Shown: positions 43,080 to 54,440 of the stretch, in pieces
Layout of the letters: each line of letters begins with the position of its first letter
Numbering within the stretch: the first letter of the stretch is position 1
Assembly (NCBI RefSeq): GCF_032854445.1
Contig: NC_088307.1
Location: 23,943,953-24,007,952, forward strand
Length of the DNA stretch: 64,000 nt
Origin: Liolophura sinensis
Lineage: Eukaryota > Mollusca > Polyplacophora > Chitonida > Chitonidae
Direction of reading: 5' to 3'
The notes under the pieces: generated by a model
Databases searched by the model: none
Told to the model about the DNA's origin: nothing
The model's input: the letters and a program-made list of their open reading frames with translations, nothing else
Made by a program: the position numbers and the translations under genes

Positions 43080-43286
43080 TAATGGGAAATGATACTCAGT
43101 CATGGCCCATGACCAAGACAGACAAAGCGCCATCTGGATAAGGGAACATAACTCCTTGATATTTTCGCATGACTCATTGCTATAGCCCACAGAATTATAT
43201 GACTGAGTTATCCTCCCTAAGACAGCATACAGATGGCGCTACGCCTGTCTTGGTTAGGGGCCATAACTCTGTTTTGTTTCCCATTA
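43080..43286. mobile_element. 207-bp foldback MITE with ~85-bp inverted repeats
   Basis: The ends TAATGGGAAA and TTTCCCATTA mirror each other. The mirror continues inward: CATGGCCCATGACCAAGACA against the reverse complement of TGTCTTGGTTAGGGGCCATA, and AGCGCCATCTG against CAGATGGCGCT. Nearly the whole element is two arms with a spacer of about 40 bp. No coding capacity; the target-site duplication may be TA or TTA-like but is not certain. Confidence 0.85.
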
Positions 43287-45201
43287 CATGTTATCCTTTA
43301 ACTGAAGCGCTTTTGTAGATTGAAAAAGTCAGACAGACAGTGAGTTCTACTACAGTAACGCCTGTTAAAGCCAGATAACTTTGAAATTTGCGATATAAAG
43401 GTAAGTAAGAAAACCAAGATTTGGTGCTTTAATTTGGTAAATGAGCAGTTTGTCTTTAGTTCTGCAGACGACACGATATGGATGGGCGCTTCCACTTGGA
43501 AACGGTCTATAGACTACGTCATCGATGACGTTGGTGATGTGTGCAAACCGGCAGTGGCTGTTCACAATTTGTGCATGGCTCAGTTGATTCTCTGAGCTTG
43601 ACAGATACCAATCTGATGCCATCCGAGTTTTTAATCAAGTCGTATAACCGATATAAAGTGCGAAGTTGCCATTGCATGATATAGTTTTGCTTTTATGAGG
43701 AAAATATTGGGTACTTCTGACACCGCACAATTGACGAATCATATCAGAAATGCGACTCCCCTATGTGTGGGTCTTAGCCGGGAAACGTCGCTTGTCACAC
43801 TTGACAGGTTATATGCCACCGCTTATGAAGGCTCTTATTAAAACTCACAAAATATCCACGTAATAATGTTGAATAACGGAATGAGGATCTTGAAGTTTAG
43901 GGACAGCAGAAGGCCTATAGATATGAAGGAATTACGCATGATATATGTCACACCGTGTACGATAAACCACTTTTATTGATTTGTAGTTGACATTATGAAA
44001 CTGATTTCTGCGGCGTGAGTTTCACAACAATGTTTTTGAATCACATTTCTGAAGTTTGAAATGTACGACGGCATACTTAGGGATTTCTTGGACTGTATGA
44101 ATAACAAAAAATTTGAGTTTAGGCGATACTGACAACTTCTTGCCCTCTATTTTGCTTTTATTTTACAATGCTATGATGAAAGGACAAAAATAATTTGCCT
44201 GTATTATTCAAATGTAACATCTTGCTTGCTGTCCGTTGAAAACAGGGTTTAATCTTCATTTATTTATTTGAGTGATGTTTTACGCCCTATTCAGGTTATC
44301 TTCATACGACATAGTCTTATGGTCGACTGGTTAACATACCTACCTTTCGATCTCATGCAGTCACATTAGTTTGAATATCTTTTTCAGCTGCCAATTTGTG
44401 TGTGTGTGTGGGGGGGGGGGGGAGGCATGTGACAGTGTTCTCTCGTGTAATCTAGCTTACAAAAAGTTCGATGGCCACTGGCCAGTTGTTCGAAATTGTA
44501 TTAGCTGTATTAAATCATATTTTAAATTCAAAATTTTAGCCAAACCCTGCAGCTAACGCAGTTCAGTTGTCCGAAGTCAAAATATGAGAGCAGCAGATTT
44601 ATTTCATATTTGGTATACTGTATGCAATTATTTTTGGGCTAAGTACAAACTTTAACACTTGGCTAAAAGGTAATCTGGTATTAAGTCTTAAAACAGTTTT
44701 GAACAACCGGGCTCAGTTGTCTTCCACCAACATGGTTTAAGCCACACGTAAAAGCAGCCAGTACAAGTAGCCTTAGGTGTGGTGATTTACACCAATCATG
44801 GGTTTACCGTCACCCAAAATGTACCGACCTCCATACATAAGTAAAGTAAGCATTTACCTCCATAGTAAAACTCTTTAAGTATGGCGTTAAGCAATTAACA
44901 ATCGATCAATCAATCAATCAGTCACACGAAAAATTAATTAAGTCGCAATCATGTGTGTAGACGGCTATGTCTCAGGACCGAGGATCAATATTGTTTTTTG
45001 ACCAATAACATCGTCCCAATTTTCAGTCTTCCACACGGCAGCTCAGCTCGCCATGGTCTCGTGTTATGAATCTGTGGGACCCAGTCCATTAAATTTAAAA
45101 AGGGTCATGAAGGTTTTCATGCCCATTGGTGGTAACCCATTTACAGATTGGCTGCTAGCTTCCATGCATAAAGACAATTGCACAGAGCGTAAAGTCAAGT
45201 T
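43287..45201. other. Intergenic DNA
   Basis: Contains a reversed SINE family 1 tail fragment (about 44255-44345), a GT/G-rich run at 44397-44423 and an old SINE-like tail at 44760-44935. That tail ends TATGGCGTTAAGCAATTAAC followed by ATCAATCAATCAATC. No gene was recognised. Confidence 0.5.
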
Positions 45202-46234
45202 TGCGACTACAGTGTGGTAATTTGTCAAATGGTCACATCACGTAACTGGTGAAAAACGGCTCTTGTCAGTTTACCTCAGTATAAAGGGGTTTTTTTCTTA
45301 TTGTTCGTGTAAATGTTTAAAAAGTAGCAAGTAACACGCCCTACCACGTTGGTTTCAGCCATTGATTAAAAAAATATGTAGTGATGTTAATACCAATATA
45401 TTAGACATCACTGGTATACAGTTACACAAAATGGTGTACTGTTATCACATTTAATATACAAACACGTTAAACCAATACAAGTGACTCTTCAAGACATGGA
45501 ATTCATTTATTTATTGATTATATAGTTAAAAGACAAAACAGCTGCATCCTCGGGTTATGGAAATAACTCACGCCTGATTGGTTAAAACTGAAAACAGCGG
45601 CCAGCATTGTGGAGCGAAGAAATCCAGTGCCGATTCCACAAAGCCATTTCTGACCCGAGTCAAAATTTGAAATACGATCTTCAAGGGATACAGAATCGAC
45701 GCTGATTGCCTGACAGTGCCTTGGTCACGTTTGAATATGCCCATCTCTCACACCAATGCCCATCTCTCACACCAGCCAATCAGAATTGATTATGCGTCCC
45801 TTTAAAGCTTATTTTTCGGTTTTAGAAATCAAAACTTCATTAATATTAATTTCAGACAAATGTGTCAAAATTTCAACTTCCAGCACCAAAAATTAAGCAC
45901 TGTGCAGATGTTTTAAATTTTGAGTTGAGTGAGAAATGGCGTCATGAAATCAGCCTCTGGTGCATGTGATTTTGTCGTATCTTTCAAGTTCTTGTAAAAG
46001 AGAAAAGACAGCATTCTGATTCTATACTAGTGACTTGTATGAAATTGTAACTAACATTACTGCATTCATTTTATACCTAATTCTGCTTGAGCCGTGCTAG
46101 GGGGCGTGTTATTTGCTACTATTTAAGCATTTACAAGAACAGTTACAGTAAATCATAAGCGGAGGTAAATTGACAAGAGGCTGTATTTCACCGGTTACGT
46201 GTGACCATTTGCCAGCTGCGACACTATCGTCGCT
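45202..46234. mobile_element. TIR element of the 48-bp-unit family, most complete copy
   Basis: The left end (45202-45352) and right end (about 46091-46234) are reverse complements over about 140 bp with scattered mismatches. Matching points are TCAAATGGTCAC with GTGACCATTTG, GGCTCTTGTCAGTTTACCTC with GAGGTAAATTGACAAGAGGC, and GTAACACGCCC with GGGGCGTGTTA. The outermost 35-45 bp at each side is one 48-bp minisatellite unit (GCGACTACAGTGTGG left, CGACACTATCGTCGCTG right). The 0.75 kb interior has no coding frame and includes a nested small MITE. Confidence 0.82.
45684..45803. mobile_element. Small MITE, second copy, nested in the TIR element
   Basis: The left end AGGGATACAGAATCG and right end GATTATGCGTCCCTTT share the inverted ends and the CCAGCCAATCAGAATTGATT phrase of the 22.96 kb copy. 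A short direct duplication of CCCATCTCTCACACCA lies within it. Confidence 0.65.
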
Positions 46235-47125
46235 GTTCTGCATGGTTTTACTCTCAATATGTAAGTCTTTTATATATTTTACGTGGGTACCGGTGCCTTG
46301 ACTTTTCTTCTGGCGGTTCTTTACTGAATCAGTAGGCATGTTAACTGAAGGCATAAGTGAATTAGACGGCTTCAGTGTCATTCCGTTTCTATATAGTGAA
46401 ACCGCAGTGAGTCATTATGCTAAGGACACCAGATGAGATACATGAGCGCCTCCAATCGTTAACGTTAAGTATATTGACGTTGAATCATCGCAGCATCGCG
46501 GTCTGGGCGAAATTCGACCTTCCCATGCAATGTGGATAAAATAGCTGTCAGGGTTTTTTTTTTCAGGTACCTGGCTAAGGACGGTTACTCACTGAGCTAC
46601 AGGTTACACATGCGCATTCGGCCGATTTGTTCAAGATTTGCCTCGGAACTGAAGAGTGAAGGAGCACTGATTGGATAATACAGCCACACAAACATTTTAG
46701 ATTGTTGATGCACTATAAATTTCTGCACTGTTAATTTGCACCTTGTTAAAATATATCAGAATTTTGTTTGTTTTGAATAGAACTGAAAACTTTTTTTGCC
46801 GGTGTTACTTCCCACACTCCTGGAGGTTAACAGGGTAACAAAATACTAGGACTTCTCTTCCAGCAACTACAGCTCAAAGGAATGGTGATCATGTTAGGTT
46901 GATTTTTTAATATGTTGTAGAGAAAAGTGCAACCGGCATGTGGTGGTATACCATGGTACCACGCGAAAGTTAGGGCATATATATTTTTGAGGTTGAAATT
47001 GACAAATTTACTACATAAGTAGTAAGGAAAATCAAGGCGCTCGTGTAACCTACAAGCCACTCCCCTTTCAGAGAAATCCACCATGCGCATGACAGAGGCC
47101 TCTTTGCTAGATTACATGTTGTTTG
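46235..47125. other. Intergenic DNA
   Basis: No gene or clear repeat was seen. A stretch near 46740-46800 resembles part of RAB14 intron 5 (both have AAAATATATCAGAATTTTGT), so it is a dispersed repeat of unknown type. Confidence 0.45.
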
Positions 47126-47129
47126 TCAG

Positions 47130-47990
47130 GTATCTATCGAAGGTCAATGATTTACTTTGGGGAATCTGGTCTCCTCCACTCATTATCGAAGGTCACTGGT
47201 TTACTTTGGGAAATCCGATTTCCTCCACCCATTATCGAAGGTCAATGATTTACTATGAGAAATCTGGTTTCTTCCACCCCTTATCCAAGGCCAATGGTTT
47301 ACTTTAGGAAATCTGGTTTCCTCATGGATGGTCATTGGCTTACTCTGAGAAATCCGATTTCCTCCACCCATTATTGAAGGTCAGTGGCTTACTATGAGAA
47401 ATGTGGTTTCCTCCACTCATTATCGAAGGTCAATGGCTTACTTTGAGAGATGTGGTTTCTTCCATCCATTATCAAAGGTCATTGGTTTACTTTTGAAATC
47501 TGGTTTCCTCCACTCATTATCGAAGGTCAGTGGTTTAATCTGAGAAATCTGCTTTCCTCCACCCCTTATCCAAGGCCAATGGTTTACTGTGGGAAATCTG
47601 GTTTCCTCCACCCTTTATCGAAGGTCATTGGCTTACTTTGAGAAATCCGATTTCCTCCACCCATTATTGAAGGTCAGTGGCTTACTATGAAAAATGTGGT
47701 TTCCTCCACCCACTATTTTGAGAAATGTGATTTCCTCCACCCATTATCGAAGGTCAATGGTTTACTTTGGGAAATCTGATTTCCTCCACCCATTATTGAA
47801 GGTCAGTGGCTTACTTTGAGAAATGTGGTTTCCTCCACCCGTTATCGAAGGTCATTGGTTTACTTTGGGAAATCCGAATTCCTCCACCCTTATCGAAGGT
47901 CTGGTTTACTTTGGGAAATCTGGTTTACTCCACCCATGTCTCACAATCGTTGTACAAGTGAAACATTTATGAAACACCAACCACATTGAT
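47130..47990. repeat. 49-bp minisatellite ending in a SINE family 1 tail
   Basis: About 16 units of 49 bp: TCTGGTTTCCTCCACCCATT, ATCGAAGGTCAATGG, TTTACTTTGGGAAA. Units near 47182, 47231 and 47280 are exactly 49 bp apart. After the last unit the sequence continues as CAATCGTTGTACAAGTGAAA, CATTTATG and AAACACCAACCA. That is the SINE family 1 3' tail (compare TTGTATAAGTGAAATATTC). The unit phrase GGTTTCCTCCACCCATTAT also matches the SINE core. Confidence 0.88.
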
Positions 47991-48315
47991 AAATGCAGTT
48001 TTAAACTGTCGTCTTCTTTTTTACTTAATTATTGTTTTCTAATGTAAGCCATGCTAGTGAAGCCAGTGTATTGCATTTCTGTATTTGTGTCTTAAATTCG
48101 CAATAATTATATTTCAGGCAATAATGATTGATTACCTATAAGGTAGAACACCAACTGTATATACTGACTGAAAATGTGAAGTTCGCTTTATCTGGTTGAC
48201 AAGTGAGTAGAACGAGTTATATAAGAAAGCGGAGTTGTGTTATGGCGAAAAATATTTCTATATGTTAATATAGGTTAATATGTCAATCTAAAAGACTACA
48301 ATTGTAGTTAACAAA

Positions 48316-48413
48316 ACCAGAGCATCGACGACAGTATTATACCTGGTGAAAAACTGTAAGTTTACGTCATTTAGATATTTATTCTGTTTATGTGTAAATG
48401 CTTAAATAGTAAC
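48316..48413. mobile_element. Left end of a TIR/48-bp family element, broken by a SINE
   Basis: One reversed 48-bp unit (CCAGAGCATCGACGACAGT) is followed by terminal-repeat sequence (ACCTGGTGAAAAACTGTAAG, then TGTGTAAATGCTTAAATAGT). It stops abruptly where a SINE family 1 copy begins. A right end in matching orientation appears at 54.36 kb. Confidence 0.7.
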
Positions 48414-48600
48414 CTTCGTGGCCTAGTGATCAGCGTGCTAGTATTAGCGCAATGACCCACGAACCTCTCACCAATGCGGTCAGTGTGAGTACAAGTCCAC
48501 CTCATGCTGGCTTCATCTCCGGTCGTACGTGGAAAGGTCTTCCAGCAACCTGCGGATTGTCGTGGGTTTTCCCTCGGCTCTGTCTGTTTTCATTTCTTCT
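48414..48600 (+). mobile_element. SINE family 1, 3'-truncated copy
   Basis: Head TTCGTGGCCTAGTGATCAGC, B-box GTGAGTACAAGTCC, core GTCGTGGGTTTTCCCTCGGC; the tail is missing. It is inserted in the terminal repeat of the element starting at 48316. Confidence 0.85.
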
Positions 48601-50511
48601 TCTCTTTGAACATTCCACAAAAATAATCAAACCAATGAGGTATAGCTGATTGGATTCGTCTCGGATGTATTAGCATAGGCATATATGGGTGAATTCTTTT
48701 CGCATGCTTGCCTTTTTGTTCTAGAAGCGGCGAGAAATGGCGAGCATTTGGAATTGGGTTCTCTCTCCACATAGCTCGACTTTAACTTTTTGGAGCATCG
48801 CATTCGTCTGTCGGGTTAAGATGAGCTTGTCGGATTTTGACGCTGATAACTTTCACCCACATTTGGGGGATTTAATTAATTAACTGATCATTGCAATCAT
48901 TTGATGATCTTCGATCTCTGTAATCCGATCAAGACGTGGAGCAGTCATCTTGATAATCATATTTACGTCGATGTATTTTAAGGTTGACAAACAGGGAGTG
49001 TGCCTGTAGTAAAATGTGAATTTACTGAGGCTTTAAATGAAATAACTGATGCAAATATGAAATGAAGTTGGAGGTTATCGGCTGAGGACGGTTTGATACT
49101 GGCCATAAATCTTAGGAATAGATTTTCGTAGGTTCCCGTCTTGAGACTGTGTCAGGCTGTTGGTAATCTATTAATTCTGTTAACTTAGGGAGGTTATATG
49201 TCTGTCTGTCTGTCTATCTACCTGCGTTTCATGTCAGCTACTTTATGTTAGATATGCAGGGATTTGGTTGAAATTTTGTCCACAAGTTGGTTTTCGACTA
49301 ATGACCAATCTAATACAGCCTGGGGGTCATCGGGTATCAGCAGTTATAATGAACCATTGTGTATCACTGCCAGACATAAGGCAGACATGCAGAGTCGTGT
49401 CCCTTTTTGTGTAGTGCGGGAATTTGTATATTTAGCTGGGCATTGCGAAGGATTGGGCTTTAGGAGTGCCTTCTAGTGTATTTATTTATTTCTGGCCAGT
49501 TTTTCAAAAGTATATTAAAGTTAGGCTAGGTTTAAAACTTAACACCAGTCTCACCCCAATACAAAAGAAATGACACTTTGGTCTGGACTTAACTTAATAC
49601 CGGGCTTAATTCATAATACACTTTTGAACAACTGGGCCTAGGTGTAATATACAGTTTGCTCAAGAATATCTCACTTTTGGCATACACTTTTAGTTTATGA
49701 ATGAACCTAAATCAACGTGACATCAACGGATATACCAGACAACCCCGTGACATAAAGCCGCAGTTAAACCTGGATTCCTAGCCAACTGTCCCATGCATCA
49801 ACTGTTATTTGTTCTCTTTCTACTATTTTACTTTGGGTTTAACGATTATAATTCGATGACATATGGTTTTCTCTTTTTATAGCAGGTTGGGTCAATCGTC
49901 TACATGGTTATAGTGCTGCATCACTTAATTACCATGCTGAAAACACTAGACATGACACCCCATCGAGTCACAATACATATTGACAACGTTTCGACCAATT
50001 CCTGTTCAGCTTTACCGAGCTGGGATTTGTTTCCTCCATCGATAAACTTTATATAAGTTAAATATTACTCAGTGTGGCATTGAACTCACATTTCAAATAC
50101 AAAAATAAATAATGTATATAGGGAAAAAAAGTTTTCTTTATGTTTCGTGATACAAGTTCAAGAAACATATTGACTGTTGACCTACTTGTTTCTCTTTTGT
50201 TCTCAACGTATTGACATAATTTTACATGTATAAATTAATGTGTTCTCGAAAATTAAACTCTACTTTTGGAACAGCTCATTCATTCGCCTAGAGCATTCCT
50301 AGCCTCTTTCTGATATCATTGAAAATTGACCACTGATTCTTTATATTTTCTGATTTCTTTGGTTTCTTTGTGTTGAATGTTGTTTTGGGAAACTGACCAT
50401 GCGATTATTGACCTGGAATGTCCATTCGGGTTGAATGTCTGTTTTGATGCCTAGTTTCATTTTATAAATAGAAAGTATTCAATGAGTAAACTCATTTCAA
50501 AGGGCCACGGA
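48601..50511. other. Gene-free DNA
   Basis: A short TCTG/TCTA run lies at 49200-49216. No gene was recognised; the open frame at 49264-49476 matches no family known to me. Confidence 0.5.
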
Positions 50512-50871
50512 CCGGCCCGGATAGCACAGTTGGTAGAGCGTCCGATTCGGGACCGGTAGATCCAGGATCAATCCTTGGTCGAGTCACACCTAAGACTTTA
50601 AAAGAGGAAGTTGTAACTTCCTTGCTTGGCGTTCAGCATAAAGGGGACAGTGCAACGACTGGTTGACCCGTATCAGTATAATGGCTCGGGCGGTGCGGCT
50701 TACTTGCCTTCGGTAAGTCGTCTCAGTGATGCAGCACTAAATAAAAGAGCGGTGGAAATCCGTCCTGCAACAAGGAGGCACATTACACGTGCATGCACCC
50801 TAATGATTCCTTCGTCGTCATATGACTGAAAAATTGTTGAGTACGACGTTAAACCCCAAGCACTCACTCAC
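50512..50871 (+). mobile_element. SINE family 2, full-length copy
   Basis: Head CCGGCCCGGATAGCACAGTT (A-box TAGCACAGTTGGTAGAGCG), B-box-like GGATCAATCC, tail TTGTTGAGTACGACGTTAAA then CCCCAAGCACTCACTCAC. The perfect 14-bp target-site duplication TCAAAGGGCCACGG lies at 50498-50511 and 50872-50885. It is 360 bp, the same as the 22.1 kb copy. Confidence 0.95.
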
Positions 50872-51254
50872 TCAAAGGGCCACGGTGTCCACTTTCGCAT
50901 ACCTTTACATTCTGACATTTCAAACTCACCTATATGGTCCTTAATGACACCGGTTTCAAACCGAGATGTCTGAGGGGCACTGAGGCCATCATTAGTCTAA
51001 CGAAGATAATTTGATTTTCTTCCCTCGGCCATTACAGCTGCATTGACTGACGAAGGACTGTAAGCAATCTGTTTGGTGGTGATATTCTATACAGAAACTG
51101 TACCGTCGCCTTCTTGTCGAACGTTAGCTATACAAAGGCCCATGCTGCTAATAGTTGTGATCAGAGAAAGAAGCGATACTGGTTATCATGTTCAAGCCCA
51201 TCCAGGAGCTATGGAAGCCTGATGGCGCCATGCAGCTTTTCCGTGGCGGTGTAT

Positions 51255-51930
51255 GTGGTGACACCCTTCACAGAAAGTGCAATATGCAGGGTGAAACTGC
51301 TGTGGCAACATTGTTAAATAGAAAATGCGATTGTTAGATAGAAAATGCGATGTGCCGAGAGCCTTTTAACCATTGTTAAATAGAAAATGCGATGCGGCGT
51401 CTCGCGTGCGACACCATTGTTAAATAGAAAATGCAACATGGCGACTCCCTTGCGACATCATTGTTAAATAGAAAATGCAATATGGCAACTTCCTTGCGAT
51501 ACCATTGTTAAATAGAAAATGCAATATGGCAACTCGCTTGTGATTGACCCTTGTGGCAACATTGTTAAATAGAATATGGAATAGGTCAACTCCCTTGTGA
51601 CACCATTGTTAAATATAAAATGCAGTGTGCATGGTGAAACCGCCGTGGCACCATTGTTACATAGAAAATGCGATGTGGCGACTCTTTTGCGACACCACTG
51701 TTAAATAGAAAATGCGATATGGCGACTCCCTTGCGACACCATTGTTGAATAGAAAATGAAATGTGGCTACTTCCTTGCAACATCATTTCTGAATAAAAAT
51801 TGCGATGTGGCGAGACCCTTGCGACACCGTTGTTAAATGGAAAATGCGATGTGGCGAGACCCTTGTGACACCACTGTTAAATAGAAAATGCAATGCGGCG
51901 ACACCGTTGCGACACCATTGTTAAATAAAC
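51255..51930. repeat. 44-bp minisatellite, left arm of an inverted structure
   Basis: About 14 units of CCATTGTTAAATAGAAAATG followed by CGATGTGGCGACTCCCTTGC. The TAAATAGAAAATGC points at 51421 and 51465 are 44 bp apart. The outer edge reads GTGTATGTGGTGACACCCTT, which is mirrored at the outer edge of the array ending at 53.81 kb. Confidence 0.9.
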
Positions 51931-52400
51931 GCAATATAGTGATAACTCGATAAAATCTTGTGAGCTGTGCGTGTCAACCATAGCGTCTTCGTTTACTGGC
52001 TTTGGCCCGTTCACCTACCCAATTAAAATGTAAATGTTACAATGCCAACAGTTTTTATGTCTTAAAATGGTACAACATGTTAACTGATGTGCAATATTAG
52101 TGCCAACGTCTAAAAAAATTTTACATTGCAGGATGACTGTTCGGAGACTGGTAACATAATGCCGAACTACAAGATTTTTAACATTTATATTGTGGAACAC
52201 AACACCTAAAAATGTTCATTTGACATACGATAGTATTATATTACAACATGTTCTAATCATGTTTAATCATGTTTTAATGTCAAACACCTCAGAAAGCATT
52301 CACCTAGCACTATTTATGCTTTCAGTCCTCTACCACTGCTAAAATTTAGCATAATTTAACTCATATGTAACATATTGATTTCAAAACAGAATTGAATAAC
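51931..52400. other. Spacer between inverted minisatellite arms
   Basis: Non-repetitive AT-rich sequence of about 470 bp between the two oppositely oriented arrays. No gene was recognised. Confidence 0.5.
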
Positions 52401-52404
52401 ACTT

Positions 52405-53810
52405 ATTTCTTACTATCGGTCAATAAGGTCATCCTATTGTATCTTCCGTATAACGATTGTGTCGTAAGGATGTCAAGTATTGCATTTTTATACAGCACTG
52501 GTCTCACCATATTTGATTTTTATGCAGCACTGGTCTCACCATATTGCATTTTTATCAACCCTGGTCTCACCATATTACATTTTTATACAATACTAGTCTC
52601 ACCATATTGTATTTTTATACAAGACTTGTTTCATCATATTACATTTTATACAACACTGGTCTCACCATATTGCATTTTTATACAACGCTGGTCTCACCAT
52701 ATTGCATTTTTATACAACACTAGTCTCACCATATTGTATTTTTATACAAGACTTGTTTCACCATATTACATTTTATACAACACTGGTCTCACCATATTAC
52801 ATTTTTATACAACACTAGTCTCACCATATTGCATTTTTATACAACACTGGTCTCACCATATTGCATTTTTATACAGCACTGGTCTCACCGTATTGCATTT
52901 TTATACAACAATGGTCTCACCGTATTGCATTTTTATACAACACTAGTCTCACCATACTGCATTTTTATACAACACTTATTTCTTACTATCGGTCAATAAG
53001 GTCATCCTATTGTATCTTCCGTATAACGATTGTGTCGTAAGGATGTCAAGTATTGCATTTTTATACAGCACTGGTCTCACCATATTACATTTTTATGCAA
53101 CACTGGTCTCACCATATTGCATTTTTATACAACACTGGTCTCGCCATATTACATTTTTATACAACACTGGTCTCACCATATTGCATTTTTACACAGCACT
53201 GGTCTCACCGTATTGCATTTTTATACAACACTGGTCTCACCGTATTGCATTTTTATACAACACTAGTCTCACCATACTGCATTTTTATACAACACTGGTC
53301 TCACCGTATTGCATTTTCTGCGAACAATGTTGTCGTAAGCATGTCTTATATTGTATTTTTATATAACACTGGTCTCACCATACTGCATTTTTGTACAACA
53401 CTGGTCTCGCCGCATTGCATTTTCTGCGAACAATGTTGTCGTAAGGATGTCTTATATTGTACTTTTATATAACACTGGTCTCACCACATTGTATTTTTTT
53501 TAATTTAACAATGTTTTCGCAGGGATGTCGTGCTAGTATTGCATTTTTATAACACTGGGCTCACCATATTCTATTTTTTTATATAACAATGGTTTCGCAG
53601 GGCCGTCTCATGTTGCATTTTTATACTGGCCTCAACATATTGCATTTTCTCTATTACAATTTTGTCGCAACGATGTCACTATATTGATTTTTCAGTATAA
53701 CAATCGTGTCTCACGGGAGTCACTATATTGCAGTTTTATACATTGTGTGTATAACAGTTGTGTTTGTTGCCATATTGCATTTTGTGTAAAGGGCGACACC
53801 ACATTCGTAT
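52405..53810. repeat. 32-bp and 44-bp minisatellite, right arm
   Basis: Most of the array is a 32-bp unit, ATTGCATTTTTATACAACAC then TGGTCTCACCAT. From about 53300 on it gives way to longer units such as GCATTTTCTGCGAACAATG, TTGTCGTAAGGATGTC. Those longer units are the reverse complement of the 44-bp unit at 51.3-51.9 kb. A 573-bp block starting TACTATCGGTCAATAAGGTC is duplicated (52411 and 52984). The outer edge reads AAGGGCGACACCACATTCGT, the mirror of the left arm's edge. Confidence 0.88.
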
Positions 53811-54357
53811 ACTACGACGAATGATCTATACTAAGCGTTCTGTGGAAATCTTTTAAGCTAAAGCTGAGGGACATGGCCGAAACGGCTTTCCCTATAGAGG
53901 ATCGAGCAAAGATATCATCGACGAGAGGTTTCGATAAGGCCATATGCTTGGAATTGTGCATAATTAAAAAAAATGCCACGCTCCGTCGTCTAATTATCAT
54001 CGACGACTGGAATAATGAAGGAACGGAGACTGTCACTTGGCAAGTTTATAGGGCTAATTTTGTAGAGAGTCGATGTCATTACTGCAACAGGGGGTGTTAA
54101 CCGGAACTTTACTGATCTTCTGTGGGCCCACGCAATCTCTTGGGAGGTCAGTGGCTTCTCGACACAGAGCTTGTAGGGGTAGCTGTCGTCCAGGGGTTAC
54201 AGCTTACAGACCGTATCACGGTGGTGCTCTTTTGCCAAGATATGTTACCCGCCCATATATTGATACCTATACATTAAAAGCCAACAGCAATAATTTGTAT
54301 AGATATGCTTATATATCACAGTTTTGCCAAAAGCCATATTCTCAAAATGGTTTTTAG
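53811..54357. other. Gene-free DNA beside the right arm
   Basis: Two moderate open frames (53873-54100 and 54073-54357) match nothing recognisable. They lie between repeat blocks, and I do not support them as genes. Confidence 0.45.
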
Positions 54358-54440
54358 GAAGTAAATTGACCAGATGCCGTAATTTACCGGTTACCCGTGA
54401 CAATTTGAAAACTATCACATCGTCGTAGCTCCTCTATAGT
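54358..54440. mobile_element. Right end of a TIR/48-bp family element
   Basis: GTAAATTGACCAGATGCCGT, AATTTACCGGTTACCCGTGA and ATCACATCGTCGTAGCTCCT match the family right end and its single terminal unit. In orientation it pairs with the left end at 48316, 6 kb away. Confidence 0.65.

Noticed and set aside
50521-50592. Possible tRNA gene
   Set aside because: A- and B-box-like sequences are present, but no complete cloverleaf could be drawn. The segment is the head of a SINE with clear target-site duplications.
52392-53472. Several long overlapping frames rich in HWSHHI and TLVSPYC repeats
   Set aside because: All three forward frames are open because the 32-bp unit lacks stops and its period shifts the frame from unit to unit. 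No frame is favoured.
53873-54357. Frames starting MAETAFPIEDRAK and MSLLQQGVL
   Set aside because: No homology recognised, overlapped by an opposite-strand frame, and enclosed by repeat-element sequence.
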